From Centrapalus pauciflorus (lineage: Eukaryota > Streptophyta > Magnoliopsida > Asterales > Asteraceae): a stretch of 64,000 nt of DNA. How positions within the stretch are numbered: position 1 is the first letter of the stretch; every line of letters begins with the position of its first letter. Shown one piece after another: positions 9,896-25,922 of the stretch. The notes beneath the pieces were generated by a model. The model was not told the origin of the DNA, did no database searches, and worked only from the letters and a program-made list of their open reading frames with translations. The stretch spans positions 1-64,000 of the forward strand of contig JAANYP010002675.1 of the NCBI GenBank assembly GCA_020465985.1, in the 5' to 3' direction. A program made the translations under genes and the position numbers.

Positions 9896-10310
9896 GTGGA
9901 GGTCACCGGAGATCCGACTGGTGTCGCCGCCGCCGCAGTCTGGCCGGCGACGTCGCAGTCTGATCGGTGACTGGCTGTCGCCTTCTCTCCCTCTGCCTGG
10001 TCATTGTTCTTGCTGCCGGTTTTGCTTTCAGTTCCACCAAGAGAAAGGTTTCAGTAACAGTTGGGTGGGGGTCTGGTTTGCGCCGGAAGGCTTTGGCCGG
10101 CGACCGCACGACGGCAGCAGCGCCTGCCCTGTCGGTCCATTTCTTTCTGTTTCAGACCACCGAGAGGGGGGGGAGAGAGAGAGAGAGTAATAGTTGTGGT
10201 TGTGTGTGGTGGTCTGGTCGGCGCCGAAAGCCGGCGACCCGCCGCCTTGTTTAGGAGGCCACCGGCGGCTACCCCTTTTCCTCTCTGTCTGTGTGTACCG
10301 AGAAGAGAGA
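9896..10310. other. GC-rich island in the Gypsy-C LTR
   Basis: A sharply GC-rich block with repeated GCCGGCGAC and CCGCCGCC words, followed by GA-rich and CT-rich stretches, lies in otherwise AT-rich LTR sequence. It recurs at about 16700-17110 in the 3' LTR. Several frames are open but they differ between the LTRs by indels, so I do not call a gene. It resembles a plant 5' leader and could be captured host sequence or the element's own leader. Confidence 0.5.
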
Positions 10311-10527
10311 AGAGAGAAGATAGAATGATATTAGGGTTTTATTCTTTTAATTCTTCTTAGGCTTTTAAAACTTAGATTTTGGGCTTCTCAATTTAATTGG
10401 GTTTTGGGCTTTTAGTTCAGTTAATTAATATGGATTAGGTTAAGAATGTTAGATGAGCTTTCATTTCAAATTAATAATTATTTGGGCTGACATTTTCTTT
10501 ATTATTATTATTTTTAAGTTGGGTTGT

Positions 10528-10538
10528 TTATTATTATA

Positions 10539-10622
<84 letters not shown>
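10528..10622. repeat. (TTA)n microsatellite, Gypsy-C 5' LTR
   Basis: An almost perfect TTA array of about 90 bp. The 3' LTR has the same array at 17329-17413, so it was present before insertion. Confidence 0.95.
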
Positions 10623-11914
10623 TAAGACTAATAAAAATTTGAATAAGGTTTAAAGATTAATTTGAGTATTTAATTAACTCAAGTGGGCTTTCACAAATTG
10701 ATGATCAATTTTGGGCTAGTTATTTAATCTTTGGGTCATTTAATTGGTTTGATTTAATTTATTTAAATTTAGATGTGTTATCCATTAAGTTATATTAGGT
10801 TTTTATGTGGGTTGAAATAGTATAGAATTAATTATTAATAATATGGTGAATGCAAGTTTAAAGGGTTTTAATTTAAAATTGATATGATTAATCATTTACT
10901 TTTATATGAGAGTTTAGTAATTGCTTAATAAACTTTAGATAAATAATAACTAAAGTAATTAAGTAAGCGTTGACAAGTAACTCGATATTTTTTTGAATTT
11001 TGATCCTGAAACCTTAATTAATTAAAAAGACAGTAGATTCGGTGAACTTTAGATTGAATAAATAGATAATGGACTTAGGAAATTATCGAGTTAAGATTAT
11101 TAATAAATAGGAAGTGCAATTTTATATTAGGATTCTAGCGATTTGATTGAGACGGGTGGCTGTCAGTAGTGCTTTCAGCTGATATTCGGTTAGTCGCTTG
11201 GCGGGTTATAGATTGGCGAGCACTGTGAGTAATTGATTTAATTTTCACGAATGATCATTTATGATATGTTTATACGGGATATCTGTTTCATTTCTCTTGT
11301 CATTCTTATCGCTTCATTGCCATGCTAAACTTTATATCGTTTATACATTTCATCCCCATGAGCTATTATATGAGAACCCTTATTCCCCGGTATGCATACT
11401 GTGTATTTATGTGTTGATTGCATGCCTGTGTGGCTGCATGTTATTTTTATACGCTGTAAGTCGGGAGTGCCGCAAGCTGTGTTACTGTGTATGCATTGCT
11501 GGGAAGGTCGGATGCTACACAGACTACCTAATCGTGGACGCACTGCTGGGAAGGTCGGGTGCTACACATGTTGACTTTGTGCTGATACTTGTATCATTCA
11601 TGTTATTCATGTATATTTGTGCTATTAAATCTGTTACTCGCTAGGCGACGGCTTACCCCGGTTGTTGGGGTAATGTTTCAGGTTTAGCTAATAAGGGAAA
11701 AGTACCAGCTTCAGGGTCAAGAGTTTGAAGACTCGTGGTATCAGATAGACTTCCGCAAAATTTGTAAAGATTCTGAATTTGTAATTGGGATGGGTAGATC
11801 CCTAGACTTTTGATTTGGTTGTAATAACTAGATAATTTATTAGCGTACTCTGAATTTGAGGTTAATGTTGCAGATTATAGTAAAAGTGCGGCGTTATTAG
11901 AACGGAGCGTTTCA

Positions 11915-11930
11915 ATATCAGAGCCAGGTT
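11915..11930 (+). other. Gypsy-C primer-binding site (decayed, tRNA-iMet type)
   Basis: ATATCAGAGCC directly follows the LTR end GCGTTTCA. The expected tRNA-iMet complement is TGGTATCAGAGC; the first bases have changed but the core and the position fit. Confidence 0.7.
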
Positions 11931-13702
11931 TGGTTTAAGTGAATTAAGTACCTGACTTAGTCTTAAACCGTAGGATGCATGATTACTATTAGCTTAAGTT
12001 ATGACTCTAGGAGTTCAACTCTACCTTGATGGCCTTAAGAAATTGGGAAAGGTTAAGATAGAACCTAATAGTAACCTTCATAAATATATAGACATATACC
12101 CTTATGAGCAAAACCAGAATTTAACCAAGTACGAAAACATAACGAGATTTTTAATTTAATTCATAAAGTTAATTTCGGTACCATGGCCGGCGACGAGGGC
12201 CATAATATTCAACATTATGGAGTCTGTGACGGCTCTGGATTATCTAGAATGTTCAGAGAAGACATTTCGCCTGAGCTACTGTTTGGAGAGTGATATGGTG
12301 GAGTCTGTTGCAAAGCTTCTAGTGGATATATTATATGCGTTCATCAAATAATTAAATAACCGAATTGAATTGATCACATAAGATGAGTTAACGTCATTGT
12401 ATACATAAAGAACAATTCTAAATAAACGATTGAGTTTCAACTTCAATCTTAAATAAGAGTTGTCAGAACTTTTGATTCTTGCATATACATGATACCAGTC
12501 TTGTTCAAATATGTGATTCTATATCTACAGTATCTCGGTCATTCCATTTCTATTGTAGTCATTTTAGTTACTTGTTACTTTGTCTGATTCATCATCATGG
12601 GCGCTTAACAAGCAGATAGTCATAAATGTATTTCCGTGTCAGTGATTTTTCACGCACTTGGTGCAAGTCTGTTTGGTCTGTGTGGTCTTATTAGAGTCTT
12701 TCCAGTTGCGCGCTACAGGCAGGAGTGTTTGTTTAATGTTTCTGTGATCACACCCTCGTGTGGTGGTGTCATTTCTTCTTGGTATCCGTATGTTGTGCAG
12801 TTAAAGAATCTGAAAAACTCAAAGTAATACTCAACTTGTAATGAATTTAAAAGAGTGTAACGTGAATCAAGACGAGGAAGTGGGGCATAATACGTGAAGA
12901 ATGCGAAAAGAAATATAACAACACAAGAATTAATACAATATAACCTAACATTATGTACACAAGTTAACGAGTTGTACTAGTGAGTTTGATGGTGGTCGAT
13001 GATGTATGATTGATTTGTAGCTAATACATTACCATAACTCATTTGTGAGGAATGACAGATCTGATGCATTGATCGAAGATGTTAGCTTAAAGAAAAGAAA
13101 AGAAATGAATGATGACCTTTGGATATTTAATAAAGATTTAAACATTAATTCTTGATATTTATCCAATATTTAAAATGAAATAGCATTAAAGTTTGAAATT
13201 ATAAATACAAACAACAAATAGATATTGATTTTTATATAATTTTATTGATTTATGTTTGATTATATCACTACAAATAAGAAGCATCATATTTTATAATCTC
13301 ATTCATCACATAGCAGTGCGAGGATATTAAATCTGCTAAGGTCGAATGAAACTTGCTTGATTTAATTGAGTCTTTATACAAGATCAAATGAATATATAGA
13401 ACTTGTTGTGGGAATTAAAGCGAGAATGAAACTATTGGAATTATAAAATGGTCTTGAACTAAAATAAACGAATAATTGTTACTACCTAAAAAGGTTTTAA
13501 CGAATAATTAAACAAATATTATGTAAACCTTAATATAACATACACGTGCGATTGCACGGAACGAATTACTCGATTCACAACAGTATGGAATTTGTTTGCG
13601 TAAATAAATAATAATTTTTGAAATGATATTAATGAGAATAATTATGATTTAAAGCTACTATAATATTTAGATTTAAAACATATCATATACGTAGGTTGTA
13701 CA
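11931..13702 (+). other. Gypsy-C internal region lacking recognisable gag and protease
   Basis: The first 250 bp look like a retroelement leader. An ATG at 12183 opens a short frame (MAGDEGHN onward, to about 12297) that might be a gag-start remnant, but no capsid or zinc-knuckle motif follows. From about 12300 to 13690 the sequence is AT-rich with no ORF similarity. A small perfect hairpin CGTGC/GCACG at 13545-13558 is of the kind seen near Helitron 3' ends, without other support. The gag, protease and 5' RT genes have been lost or replaced. Confidence 0.5.
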
Positions 13703-15840
13703 GGAATGACAAGATTCAGTTTCTTAGCCACACGATCAGTGGCAAGGGTGTATCTGTTAAGCAGTCGAAGGTCGAGACTATTCGGGATTGGGAATAGCCC
13801 CATAATGCTTCAGGGGTTCGTAGCTTTCTCGGCTTGGCCAGTTAGTATCGGCATTTTATTCTCGATTTCTCTTAGATCGCAGTGCCTTTGACTGAGATGA
13901 CAAGTAACAACGTGACATTCGTTTGGGGTGAGCCGCATGAGCAAGCCTTTCAGGAGCTGAAACAATGTTTAAGTGAGACTCCGATTCTTTCCATGTTTGA
14001 GGGCAGCGATGATTACATTGTCTACAGAGATGCATCTTTACATGATCTCGGGTTTGTTTTGATCCAACAAGGAAGAGTGATCACTTCTGCTTTCGAACAG
14101 TTTAAGATCCACGAGAGAAACTACTTGACTCATGATTTAGAGTTGGCTGTTGTGGTATTTATGCTGAAGTTGTGGAGGCACTATTTATATGTTACGAGAT
14201 GTTAGATTTTCACCGATCATGAGAGCCTGAAGTACATCTTCGACCAGAAGGAGCTGAGTATGAGACAGTATCATGCCATGCAGTTGATTAAAGACTATGA
14301 TTGCGAGATCATTTACCACCCTAGTAAAGCGAATGTAGTTGCTGATGCGCTGAGTCGCAAGTCCTATTCTGGTGGATTGTGTTGTGCGATGGCACGACCT
14401 CCTGTGAAGGATTCTATGATTACATATATTTTTGAGATATCAGTCTGAGGCGTCATCGGCGGTGCATCTGAAGTCTGAGCGGATGGTTGGTTATATAGAG
14501 CGTCTTTCTCCTGATAGTCGTGGGGTATTGTTGTTTGATTCGCGGATTTGGATTCCTAAACTCGGTGGTTTGCGAGATATTTTGTTGGCAGAGGCTCATA
14601 ATTCTCGATTATCTGTCCACCCTGGTACTACGAAGATGTATCGTGACTTACATGATGATTTTTGGTGGCCCGACTTGAAGTGAGATGTGGGTCGATTCGT
14701 TGAGCAGTGTACTACTTGTTTGCAATTGAAGGCCGAGCATCAGAAGCCATATGGCAGTTTACAGCGTCTACCTATTTCGCAGTGGAAATGAGAGGAGTTT
14801 GCAATGGATTTTGTCACTAAACTCTCGAAGACACAGCGACATCATGATTCGATATGGGTTGTGGTTGACCGACTTACGAAGAGCGCGCATTTCATTCCAG
14901 TTAGGGAGAACTATTCGATGGATCGGTGGGCACAGATTTACGTAGACGAGATCATTGCTAGACATAGGGTGCCTAAGAAGATAGTGACTGATCGAGATTC
15001 GCGGTTTACTTCTCGGTTTTGGCAGAGCTTGTAGGAAGAGCTGGGGACGCGTGTTACCCTTAGCACGGCGTTTCACCCACAGACAGATGGCCAGAGAGAG
15101 CGTGCGATACAGACTCTTGAGGATATGCTACGAGCCTGCGTGTTAGAGTTCGGTGGGAACTGAGATGCCCATTTGCCGTTGATCGAGTTTTCTTATAATA
15201 ACTCGTATCATTCTTGTATCGGTATGGCACCGTTCGAGGCATTGTATGGCCGTAGGTGTCGTACACCCACATGTTGGCGAGAGGTGGGTGAGAAACCTAT
15301 TGGCGGACCCGAGTTATTGCGGATTGCGCACGATAAGATCTAGATTATTCGCGAACGATTGCGGGCTGTTCAGGATCGACAGAAGATGTATTCAGATAAG
15401 CGACATCGACCAGTGGAGCTTGAGGTGGGTAGTTTTGTGATGCTGAAGGTGTCACCCTGGAAGGGTATTATGATGTTCGGCAAGAGGGGCAAGCTTAGCC
15501 CTAGATTTATTGGACCTTATTAGATTACAAAGCGTATTGGTGCACATGCATACCGATTGGATTTGCCACCAGAGGACCGGTGTGCACGATGTTTTTCACG
15601 TCAGCTATTTGCAGAAATATCTAAAGAATGCCGAGGAGATGGTGCCAACTCAGGATGTTCAAATCGACCAACGACTCAGAAATGTCGAGGAGCCCGAGCA
15701 GATAGTTGATGAGAAGATCAGCAAGTTGAGTGATCGATAGATAGAGATGGTCTTAGTGAGATGGCGGCATCACCGTGGACCGAATCATACGTGGGATCCG
15801 AAGACGGAGATGATGGCGAAGTACCATGACTGGTTCAAAT
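13703..15840 (+). pseudogene. pol: Gypsy-C pol remnant: RT end, RNase H, integrase, chromodomain-like tail
   Basis: The region begins inside the RT thumb (GKGVSVKQSKVETI type), followed by a Gypsy RNase H (VYRDASLHDLG, ITSAFEQFK, LTHDLELAVVVF, IFTDHESLKYIF, VADALSRKS). The integrase zinc-binding region (SVHPGTTKMYRDLH, CTTCLQLK) and core (AMDFVTKL, VTDRDSRFTSRFW, STAFHPQTDGQ) come next. A C-terminal part with FHVSYL and WDPKTEM resembles the chromodomain-like tail of chromoviruses. The frame is interrupted repeatedly: in-frame stops near 14205, 14446, 14683, 15034, 15160 and 15740, plus frameshifts. The products would copy and insert Gypsy cDNA; this copy is dead. Confidence 0.9.
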
Positions 15841-15873
15841 ATACATGATCTCGAGGACGAGATCAATCCAACT

Positions 15874-15883
15874 TGTAGGAGAT
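15874..15883 (+). promoter_or_regulatory. Gypsy-C polypurine tract (decayed)
   Basis: TGTAGGAGAT abuts the 3' LTR start TGTAACACC. It is shorter and less pure than a functional tract. Confidence 0.5.
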
Positions 15884-17326
15884 TGTAACACCTGCTAATT
15901 TTAGAGGTAATTAATTAATTTCGAGTCATTTAATTTAATGATTAATTCGAGAAAATACGATATAAATTATCAAATTTCATTGTTGTCATTTAAAGTGTTG
16001 AATTTTGTAAATTTTAAGAAATTGGAAATAATATACAAACTAATATATATATCATTATATTCATAAAAGAAAAAAGGAAAAAAAGAGAAGTTAATATGTG
16101 CATGCATGTATACATCTAATATCATCATCATCATCATCATCACCCAACTTTTCTTCATACATTCCTATATATATACATATATGAAATTCACAACCATTTC
16201 AGCACAAACCCTCACATTCATACCAAGTGTGTAATTTATTTATTATTATCTGATTTTGGGGCTGGAAATTGAAGATTGGATCAACAAGTTCAACATCATT
16301 ATCATCAAATCAACAACATCCATTAGTAAGCTTTTGAGGTAACAATCAAAACCTCATACTCATTCCCGTATGTAATTTCAAGGGATGTTAGAATTCTTAA
16401 AATGATTATAAATATTGTTTACTAAACTAACAATGAAAACCCAACAACCCATAATATGATTATCTTCATCATTTTTCATGATTTAAAAGCTTCAAAAGAA
16501 CATAAATGGTGGTTTAAATGGGTTTTGAGATTTAATCTGAAAACTTATCTAGAAATGATCCAAATAAGTATAGAATTTATATTAGAATGATTATAGATGC
16601 CTAAATCCAGATTTAATGAACATGAGGTTTTAGATTAAATTGTGAGGTAAAATAAAAACAAGACAATAACAATATAATCAATGAGTAAAGAGTGTGGAGG
16701 TCACCGGAGATCCGACTGGTGTCGCCGCTGCCGCAGTCTGGCCGGCGACGTCGCAGTCTAATCGGCGACTGGCTGTCGCCTTCTCTCCCTCTGCCTGGTC
16801 CTTGTTCTTTCTGCCGGTCTTGCTTTCAGTTCCACCAAGAGAAAGGTTTCAGTAACAGTTGGGTGGGGGTCTAGTTTGCGCCGGAAGGCTTTGGCCGGCG
16901 ACCGCACGGCGGCAGCAACGCCTGCCCTGTCGGTCCCTTTCTTTCTGTTTCAGACCACCGAGAGGGAGAGAGAGAAAGAGAGAGAGAGAGAGATTAATAG
17001 TTGTGGTTGTGTGTGGTGGTCCGGTCGGCGCCGGAAGCTGGCGACCCGCCGCCTTGTTTTGGTGGCCACCGGCGGCTACCCCTTTTCCTCTCTGTCCGTG
17101 TGTACCGAGAAGAGAAAAGAGAGAATGACATTAGGGTTTTATTCTTTTAATTCTTTTTAGGGTTTTAAAACTTAAAATTTGGGCTTCTCAATTTAATTGA
17201 GTTTTGGGTTTTTAGTTTAGTTAATTAATACGGATTAGGTTAGGAATGTTAGATGGGCTTTCATTTCAAATTAATATTTATTTGGGCTGACATTTTCTTT
17301 ATTATTAATTTTTTTAAGTTGGGTTG

Positions 17327-17413
<87 letters not shown>

Positions 17414-18705
17414 TTAGGCTAATAAAAATTGAATAAGGTTTAAAGATTAATTTGGGTATTTAATTAACTCAAGTGGACTTTCACAAATTAATGATCAATT
17501 TTGGGCTAGTTATTTAATCTTTGGGTCATTTAATTGGTTAGATTTAATTTATTTAAATTTAGATGGGTTATCTATTAAGTTATATTAGGTTTATATGTGG
17601 GTTGAAATAGTATAGAATTAATTATTAATAATATGATTAATGCAAGTTTAAAGGGTTTTAATTTAAAATTGATATGATTAATCATTTACTTTTATATGAG
17701 AGTTTAGTATTTGCTTAATAAACTTTAAATAAATAATAACCAAAGTAATTAAATAAGCGTTGACAAGTAACTCGATATTTTTTGAATTTTGATCCCGAAA
17801 CTTTAATTAATTAAAAAGACAGTAGATTCAGTGAACTTTAGAATGAATAAATAGATAATGGACTTAGGAAATTATCGAGTTAAGAATCTTAATAAATAGG
17901 CAGTGCAATTTTATATCAGGATTCTAGCGATTTGATTGAGACGGGTGGCTTTCAGTAGTGCTTTCAGCTGATATTTGGTTAGCCGCTTGGCGGGTTACAG
18001 ATTGGCGAGCACTGTGAGTAAATGATTTAATTTTCACGAATGATCATTTATGATATGTTTATACGGGATATCTGTTTCATTTCTCTTGCCATGCTTATCG
18101 CTTCATTGTCATCCTAAAGTTTATATCGTTTATTCATTTCATCACCATGAGCTATTATATGAGAACCCTTATTCCCCGGTATGCATACTGTGTATTTATG
18201 TGTTGATTGCATGCCTGTGTGGCTGCATGTTATTTTTATACGCTGTAAGTCGGGAGTGTCGCAAGCTATGTTACTGTGTATGCATTGCTGGGATGGCTGG
18301 ATGCTACACAGACTACCTAATCGTGGACGCCCTGCTGGGAAGGCCGGGTGCTACATATGTTGACTTTGTGCCGATACTTGTATCATTCATGTTATTCACG
18401 TATATTTCTGCTAGTACATCTGTTATCCGCTAGGCGACGGCTTACCCCGGTTGTGGGGACAATGTTTCAGGTTTAGCTGATAAGGGAGAAGTACCAGCTT
18501 CAGGGTCAAGAGTTTGAAGACTCGTGGTATCAGATAGACTTTCGCAAAATTTGTAAAGATTCTGAATTTGTAATTGAAATGGGTAGATCCCTAGACTTTC
18601 GATTTGGTTATAATAACTAGATAATTTATTTAGCGTACTCTGAATTTGAGGTTAATGTTGCAAATTATAGTAAAAGGCGCCGCGTTATTAGAACGGGGCG
18701 TTTCA
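15884..18705 (+). repeat. Gypsy-C 3' LTR
   Basis: About 2.8 kb and a collinear copy of 9017-11914. It keeps the TATA-like CCTATATATATAC (16164-16176), the GC-rich island (about 16700-17110), the (TTA)n array (17329-17413) and the same end GCGTTTCA. Scattered substitutions and small indels separate the two LTRs, and the large TA expansion is absent here. Confidence 0.9.
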
Positions 18706-18916
18706 ATTAGTCAATTAGGTATTAAATGCAAAAGTAATTAAATTGAATTGATTTTCATTAATAAAACTTAAATTACATAGTAAATTAATTTTATTTTTTT
18801 AAATCAATTAAATGATTAAATTGAAAGAGTTATATCACAAAAATTAGGAGGGAAAATAAAATTTTGATTAGTTGATGTAGTGACATGTGTCATTAAAGGT
18901 TCTCCTTTATTAATAT
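18706..18916. other. Short AT-rich gap
   Basis: It starts with the right-hand target copy ATTAG of Gypsy-C and ends at a Helitron terminus. No gene or repeat is recognised inside. Confidence 0.5.
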
Positions 18917-19063
18917 ACTAGTTTATTACCCGCGTATTACGTGAACATTTTTAATATATATAAAATATAATAAATTAAAAGGTAATGAAAAAAATATTAT
19001 TTTTTAACCAAAATTATATATACGAATGGTATTATTATTTATTATAACCTATTAATTAATTAA

Positions 19064-19067
<4 letters not shown>

Positions 19068-19144
<77 letters not shown>
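19068..19144. repeat. (TA)n tract left of E1
   Basis: About 75 bp of TA, marking the left edge of the stack. In H2 and H3 this part of the Helitron body has only short TA-rich runs. Confidence 0.95.
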
Positions 19145-19147
<3 letters not shown>

Positions 19148-19539
19148 TAAGGATCTTTTGTGAACACTTTATTCGTTGTGAACATTGTGAACAACCATAA
19201 AATAGCTTCTGAATCTTATGAATCTTGTTGAAAATAGTACTGGACTCTTCTATTAACCTATTAATACTATTGGATCCTTTGGATCTTATTGAATCCTATG
19301 AATTTGTCGAATCTTATGAATCTTGTTGCATCCTATGCATCTTGTGCATCTTGTTATAAAAACTACGTAATATGAACCTTTTGAATGTTCGGAATCTTAA
19401 ATAGACACTTCTATGAACCTTTTGAATCATATGAATCATATTACAAACACTTGTTGATATATATGAATGATTATATGTATTCTTTTTATTTGTTCACAAC
19501 GTGCACAACGAATAACTTGTTCACAATGGATCCCATCCC
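19145..19539. mobile_element. (TA)n-flanked element E1
   Basis: It lies between two TA tracts. The termini are inverted over about 50 bp: TTTTGTGAACACTTTATTCG on the left pairs with the complement of the right end, CGAATAACTTGTTCACAATGG, with mismatches. The interior repeats GAATC-TATGAATCTTG-like words many times. There is no coding capacity. It resembles the rice Micron type of microsatellite-flanked MITE in lifestyle. Confidence 0.7.

Positions 19540-19613
<74 letters not shown>
19540..19613. repeat. (TA)n tract between E1 and E2
   Basis: About 70 bp of TA with one C interruption near its left edge. Confidence 0.95.

Positions 19614-23632
<4,019 letters not shown>

Positions 23633-23700
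<68 letters not shown>
23633..23700. repeat. (TA)n tract between E4 and E5
   Basis: About 65 bp of TA. Confidence 0.95.
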
Positions 23701-23962
23701 GGGAGGTTCAATGGAAAACCATAATGCACCTGAAACTTGTGAAAACCGCACTGCACCACTACAAATGCATCAAATTCCCCGCGTGATGCATCAAAATCCC
23801 GCGTGATGCATCAAATTTCCCGCATGATGCATCACAATCCCGCGTGATGCATCACCTTATTTACGATCATGTCACCGCGTTTTTCATTAAATGCACCAAA
23901 TCGGACGGTTTGCGTAGGTTTCCATGGTTTTCATGTGCATAGTGGTTTTCCATTGAACCCAC

Positions 23963-23964
<2 letters not shown>
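23701..23964. mobile_element. (TA)n-flanked element E5
   Basis: 264 bp. The left end GGGAGGTTCAATGGAAAACC is matched, inverted, by GGTTTTCCATTGAACCCACC at the right; the similarity covers about 40 bp. The centre holds about five copies of the palindrome TGATGCATCA separated by short C-rich spacers with CCCGCG (23781-23870). No ORF of note. It is the most compact member of the stack. Confidence 0.8.

Positions 23965-24029
<65 letters not shown>
23965..24029. repeat. (TA)n tract right of E5
   Basis: About 62 bp of TA, closing the stack; Helitron H1 sequence resumes after it. Confidence 0.95.
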
Positions 24030-24033
<4 letters not shown>

Positions 24034-24266
24034 TTATTTTCTTATATTTTTTAAACTTTTATTATATTATGTTATAATTAATAAGTTAGTAGAACATTAA
24101 ATTTTGTTTGATATGACATGATTTGAATTTAAAAGTGATTATATTAGATTTGGATAAATATAATTTATTCATTTTGAAACCTATAAATGTCACGTGTCGA
24201 TTCATGGTGATGAAACGTGGATTCACAAAAAATGACCATAGTTATTCTTTTATTAGTATTAATAGA

Positions 24267-24566
24267 TATAAATTTGTGATATCATGTCATCTAAAAAAAA
24301 TGTAAGAATTTCAAATGTAGTGTTACTGTTCACAAAATCAAAAAAATACAATAAATACATATAATTATTAGCTCCCTCGTTCTAACCACTCTTTTCTTTC
24401 TTATCCATCCGTCGAGGACCACACACCATAATTAGAAATGACGTTGCATTATATTTTTATCGATTTAAAAAATAAAGTTTGTTACATGTAAATAGTAGGA
24501 ACAATTTTAGTAACTTACGGATGTCACTCATTGATAAAATTATAGAAAGTTGTTTTTATTTTAAGC
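24267..24566. other. AT-rich gap between Helitrons
   Basis: No gene. CTCCCTCGTTCTAACC at about 24372-24387 resembles one terminus of a Stowaway MITE, but no matching second end is seen, so at most a fragment is present. Confidence 0.4.
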
Positions 24567-25560
24567 ATTAGTTTATTACCCGCGTGTTACGCGGATATTT
24601 TTATTATATATACTAGTTTATTACCCGCGTATTACGCGAATATATTTAATATATATAAAATATAATAAATAAAAAGATAATGATATAAATATTATTTTTT
24701 AAACAAAAGTATATAAGGTGATATTATTATTTATTATAACCTATTAATTTTGTATATTTCTAAATATATATGAAGAAGAATGATTTTCTTATATATTTTT
24801 TAAACTTTTATTGTATCATCTTATAATGAATAAGTTAGTAGATTGTTAGATTTTTTTTGATTTGATTTGATTTGAATTTAAAAGTGGATTATATTAGATT
24901 TGGATAAATTTAATTAATCAGTTAGTAGAGTATTAGATTTTGTTTGATTTGATTTGAATTTAAAAGTGGATTATATTAGATTTGGATAGATTTGGTTTAA
25001 ATTTCTTTATTATTTTTAAAATCTATAAATGCCACGTGTCGATTCATGGTGACGAAACGTGGCTTCACCAGAATTGAGTATAGTTACTCTTTTAATAGTA
25101 TAGATTGATTATAATAAATAAAAAGATAAAGGATATATATATATTATTTTTTAAACAAAAGTATATATAAGGTGATATTATTATTTATTATGACCTATTA
25201 ATTTTGTATATTTCTAAATATATATTAAGAGTAAATTATTTTCTTATATATATTTTTAAATTTTATTATATTATCTTATAATTAATAAGTTAGTAGATTA
25301 TTACATTTTGTTTGATTTGATTTTGAATTTAAAATTGAATTATATTAGATTTGGATAGATTTAATTAATAAGTTAGTAGAGTATTAGATTTTATTTGATT
25401 GGATTTGATTTGAATTTTAAAGTGGATTATATTAGATTTGGATAAATTTGATTTAATTTGATTTATTCTTTTTAAAATCTATAACTGCCACGTGTCGATT
25501 CATGGTGACGACACGTGGCTTCATCAGAAATGAGTATAGTTACTTTTTTAATAGTATAGA
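24567..25560 (-). mobile_element. Helitron-like element H3 (interrupted by H2)
   Basis: On the minus strand it starts TCTATACTATTAAAAAAGTA at 25560, preceded by host A, and ends with a hairpin-like CGCGTAACACGCGG segment and CTAAT at 24567. The body is AT-rich, with runs such as TTTGATTTGAATTTAAAAGTG. Near its 5' end it carries a perfect 11-bp-arm palindrome with two CACGTG boxes (25487-25519). No protein is encoded. H2 sits inside it near the 3' end. Confidence 0.65.
24612..25104 (-). mobile_element. Helitron-like element H2 nested in H3
   Basis: On the minus strand it starts TCTATACTATTAAAAGAGTA at 25104, preceded by A, and ends with CGCGTAATACGCGGG then CTAGT at 24612. It is about 490 bp and closely similar to H3, so this is a same-family nested insertion. 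It keeps the CACGTG palindrome near the 5' end with one mismatch. Non-coding. Confidence 0.65.
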
Positions 25561-25922
25561 TAGATAGATTTGTTAAAGTATGTTTCAAAAATCATTGAAA
25601 CTTATAAACGTGATTTCTATTATACATAACTTTGAAACAATATTTTATCAAAATTCGGTTGTGGAAAAACACAGAATAGAAACAATGTGTATTACTTTAA
25701 CTAAATTTTGAAACATAGTTTGACATATGCATAGAATATAAACAACATATAATTTTACTGATTTTTGTAGTGGTGACATCATATAATCATTAGTTATTAA
25801 AATTAGTAAAAATTTATATTGTTCCTATTATATACGTGTACCGAACTTTGTTTCCAAACTCGATAAGAATACAAACGTTATTTTTATTACATGCAATTTC
25901 AGAGGCGGGTACACGTTTATTA
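25561..25922. other. AT-rich gap
   Basis: No gene or clear repeat; contains repeated words such as TTTGAAACA and ATAACTTTG but no defined element. Confidence 0.4.

Noticed and set aside
9903..10360. Several overlapping ORFs in the GC-rich island
   Set aside because: High GC lowers stop frequency; the frames differ between the two LTR copies through indels.
11261..11644. A 127-codon ORF with a near-identical copy at 18050-18433
   Set aside because: The duplication is explained by the two Gypsy-C LTRs, and the predicted protein has no recognisable domain; conservation is LTR identity, not coding constraint.
24372..24387. Stowaway MITE terminus CTCCCTCGTTC
   Set aside because: No partner terminus or TA duplication found; too short to call an element.
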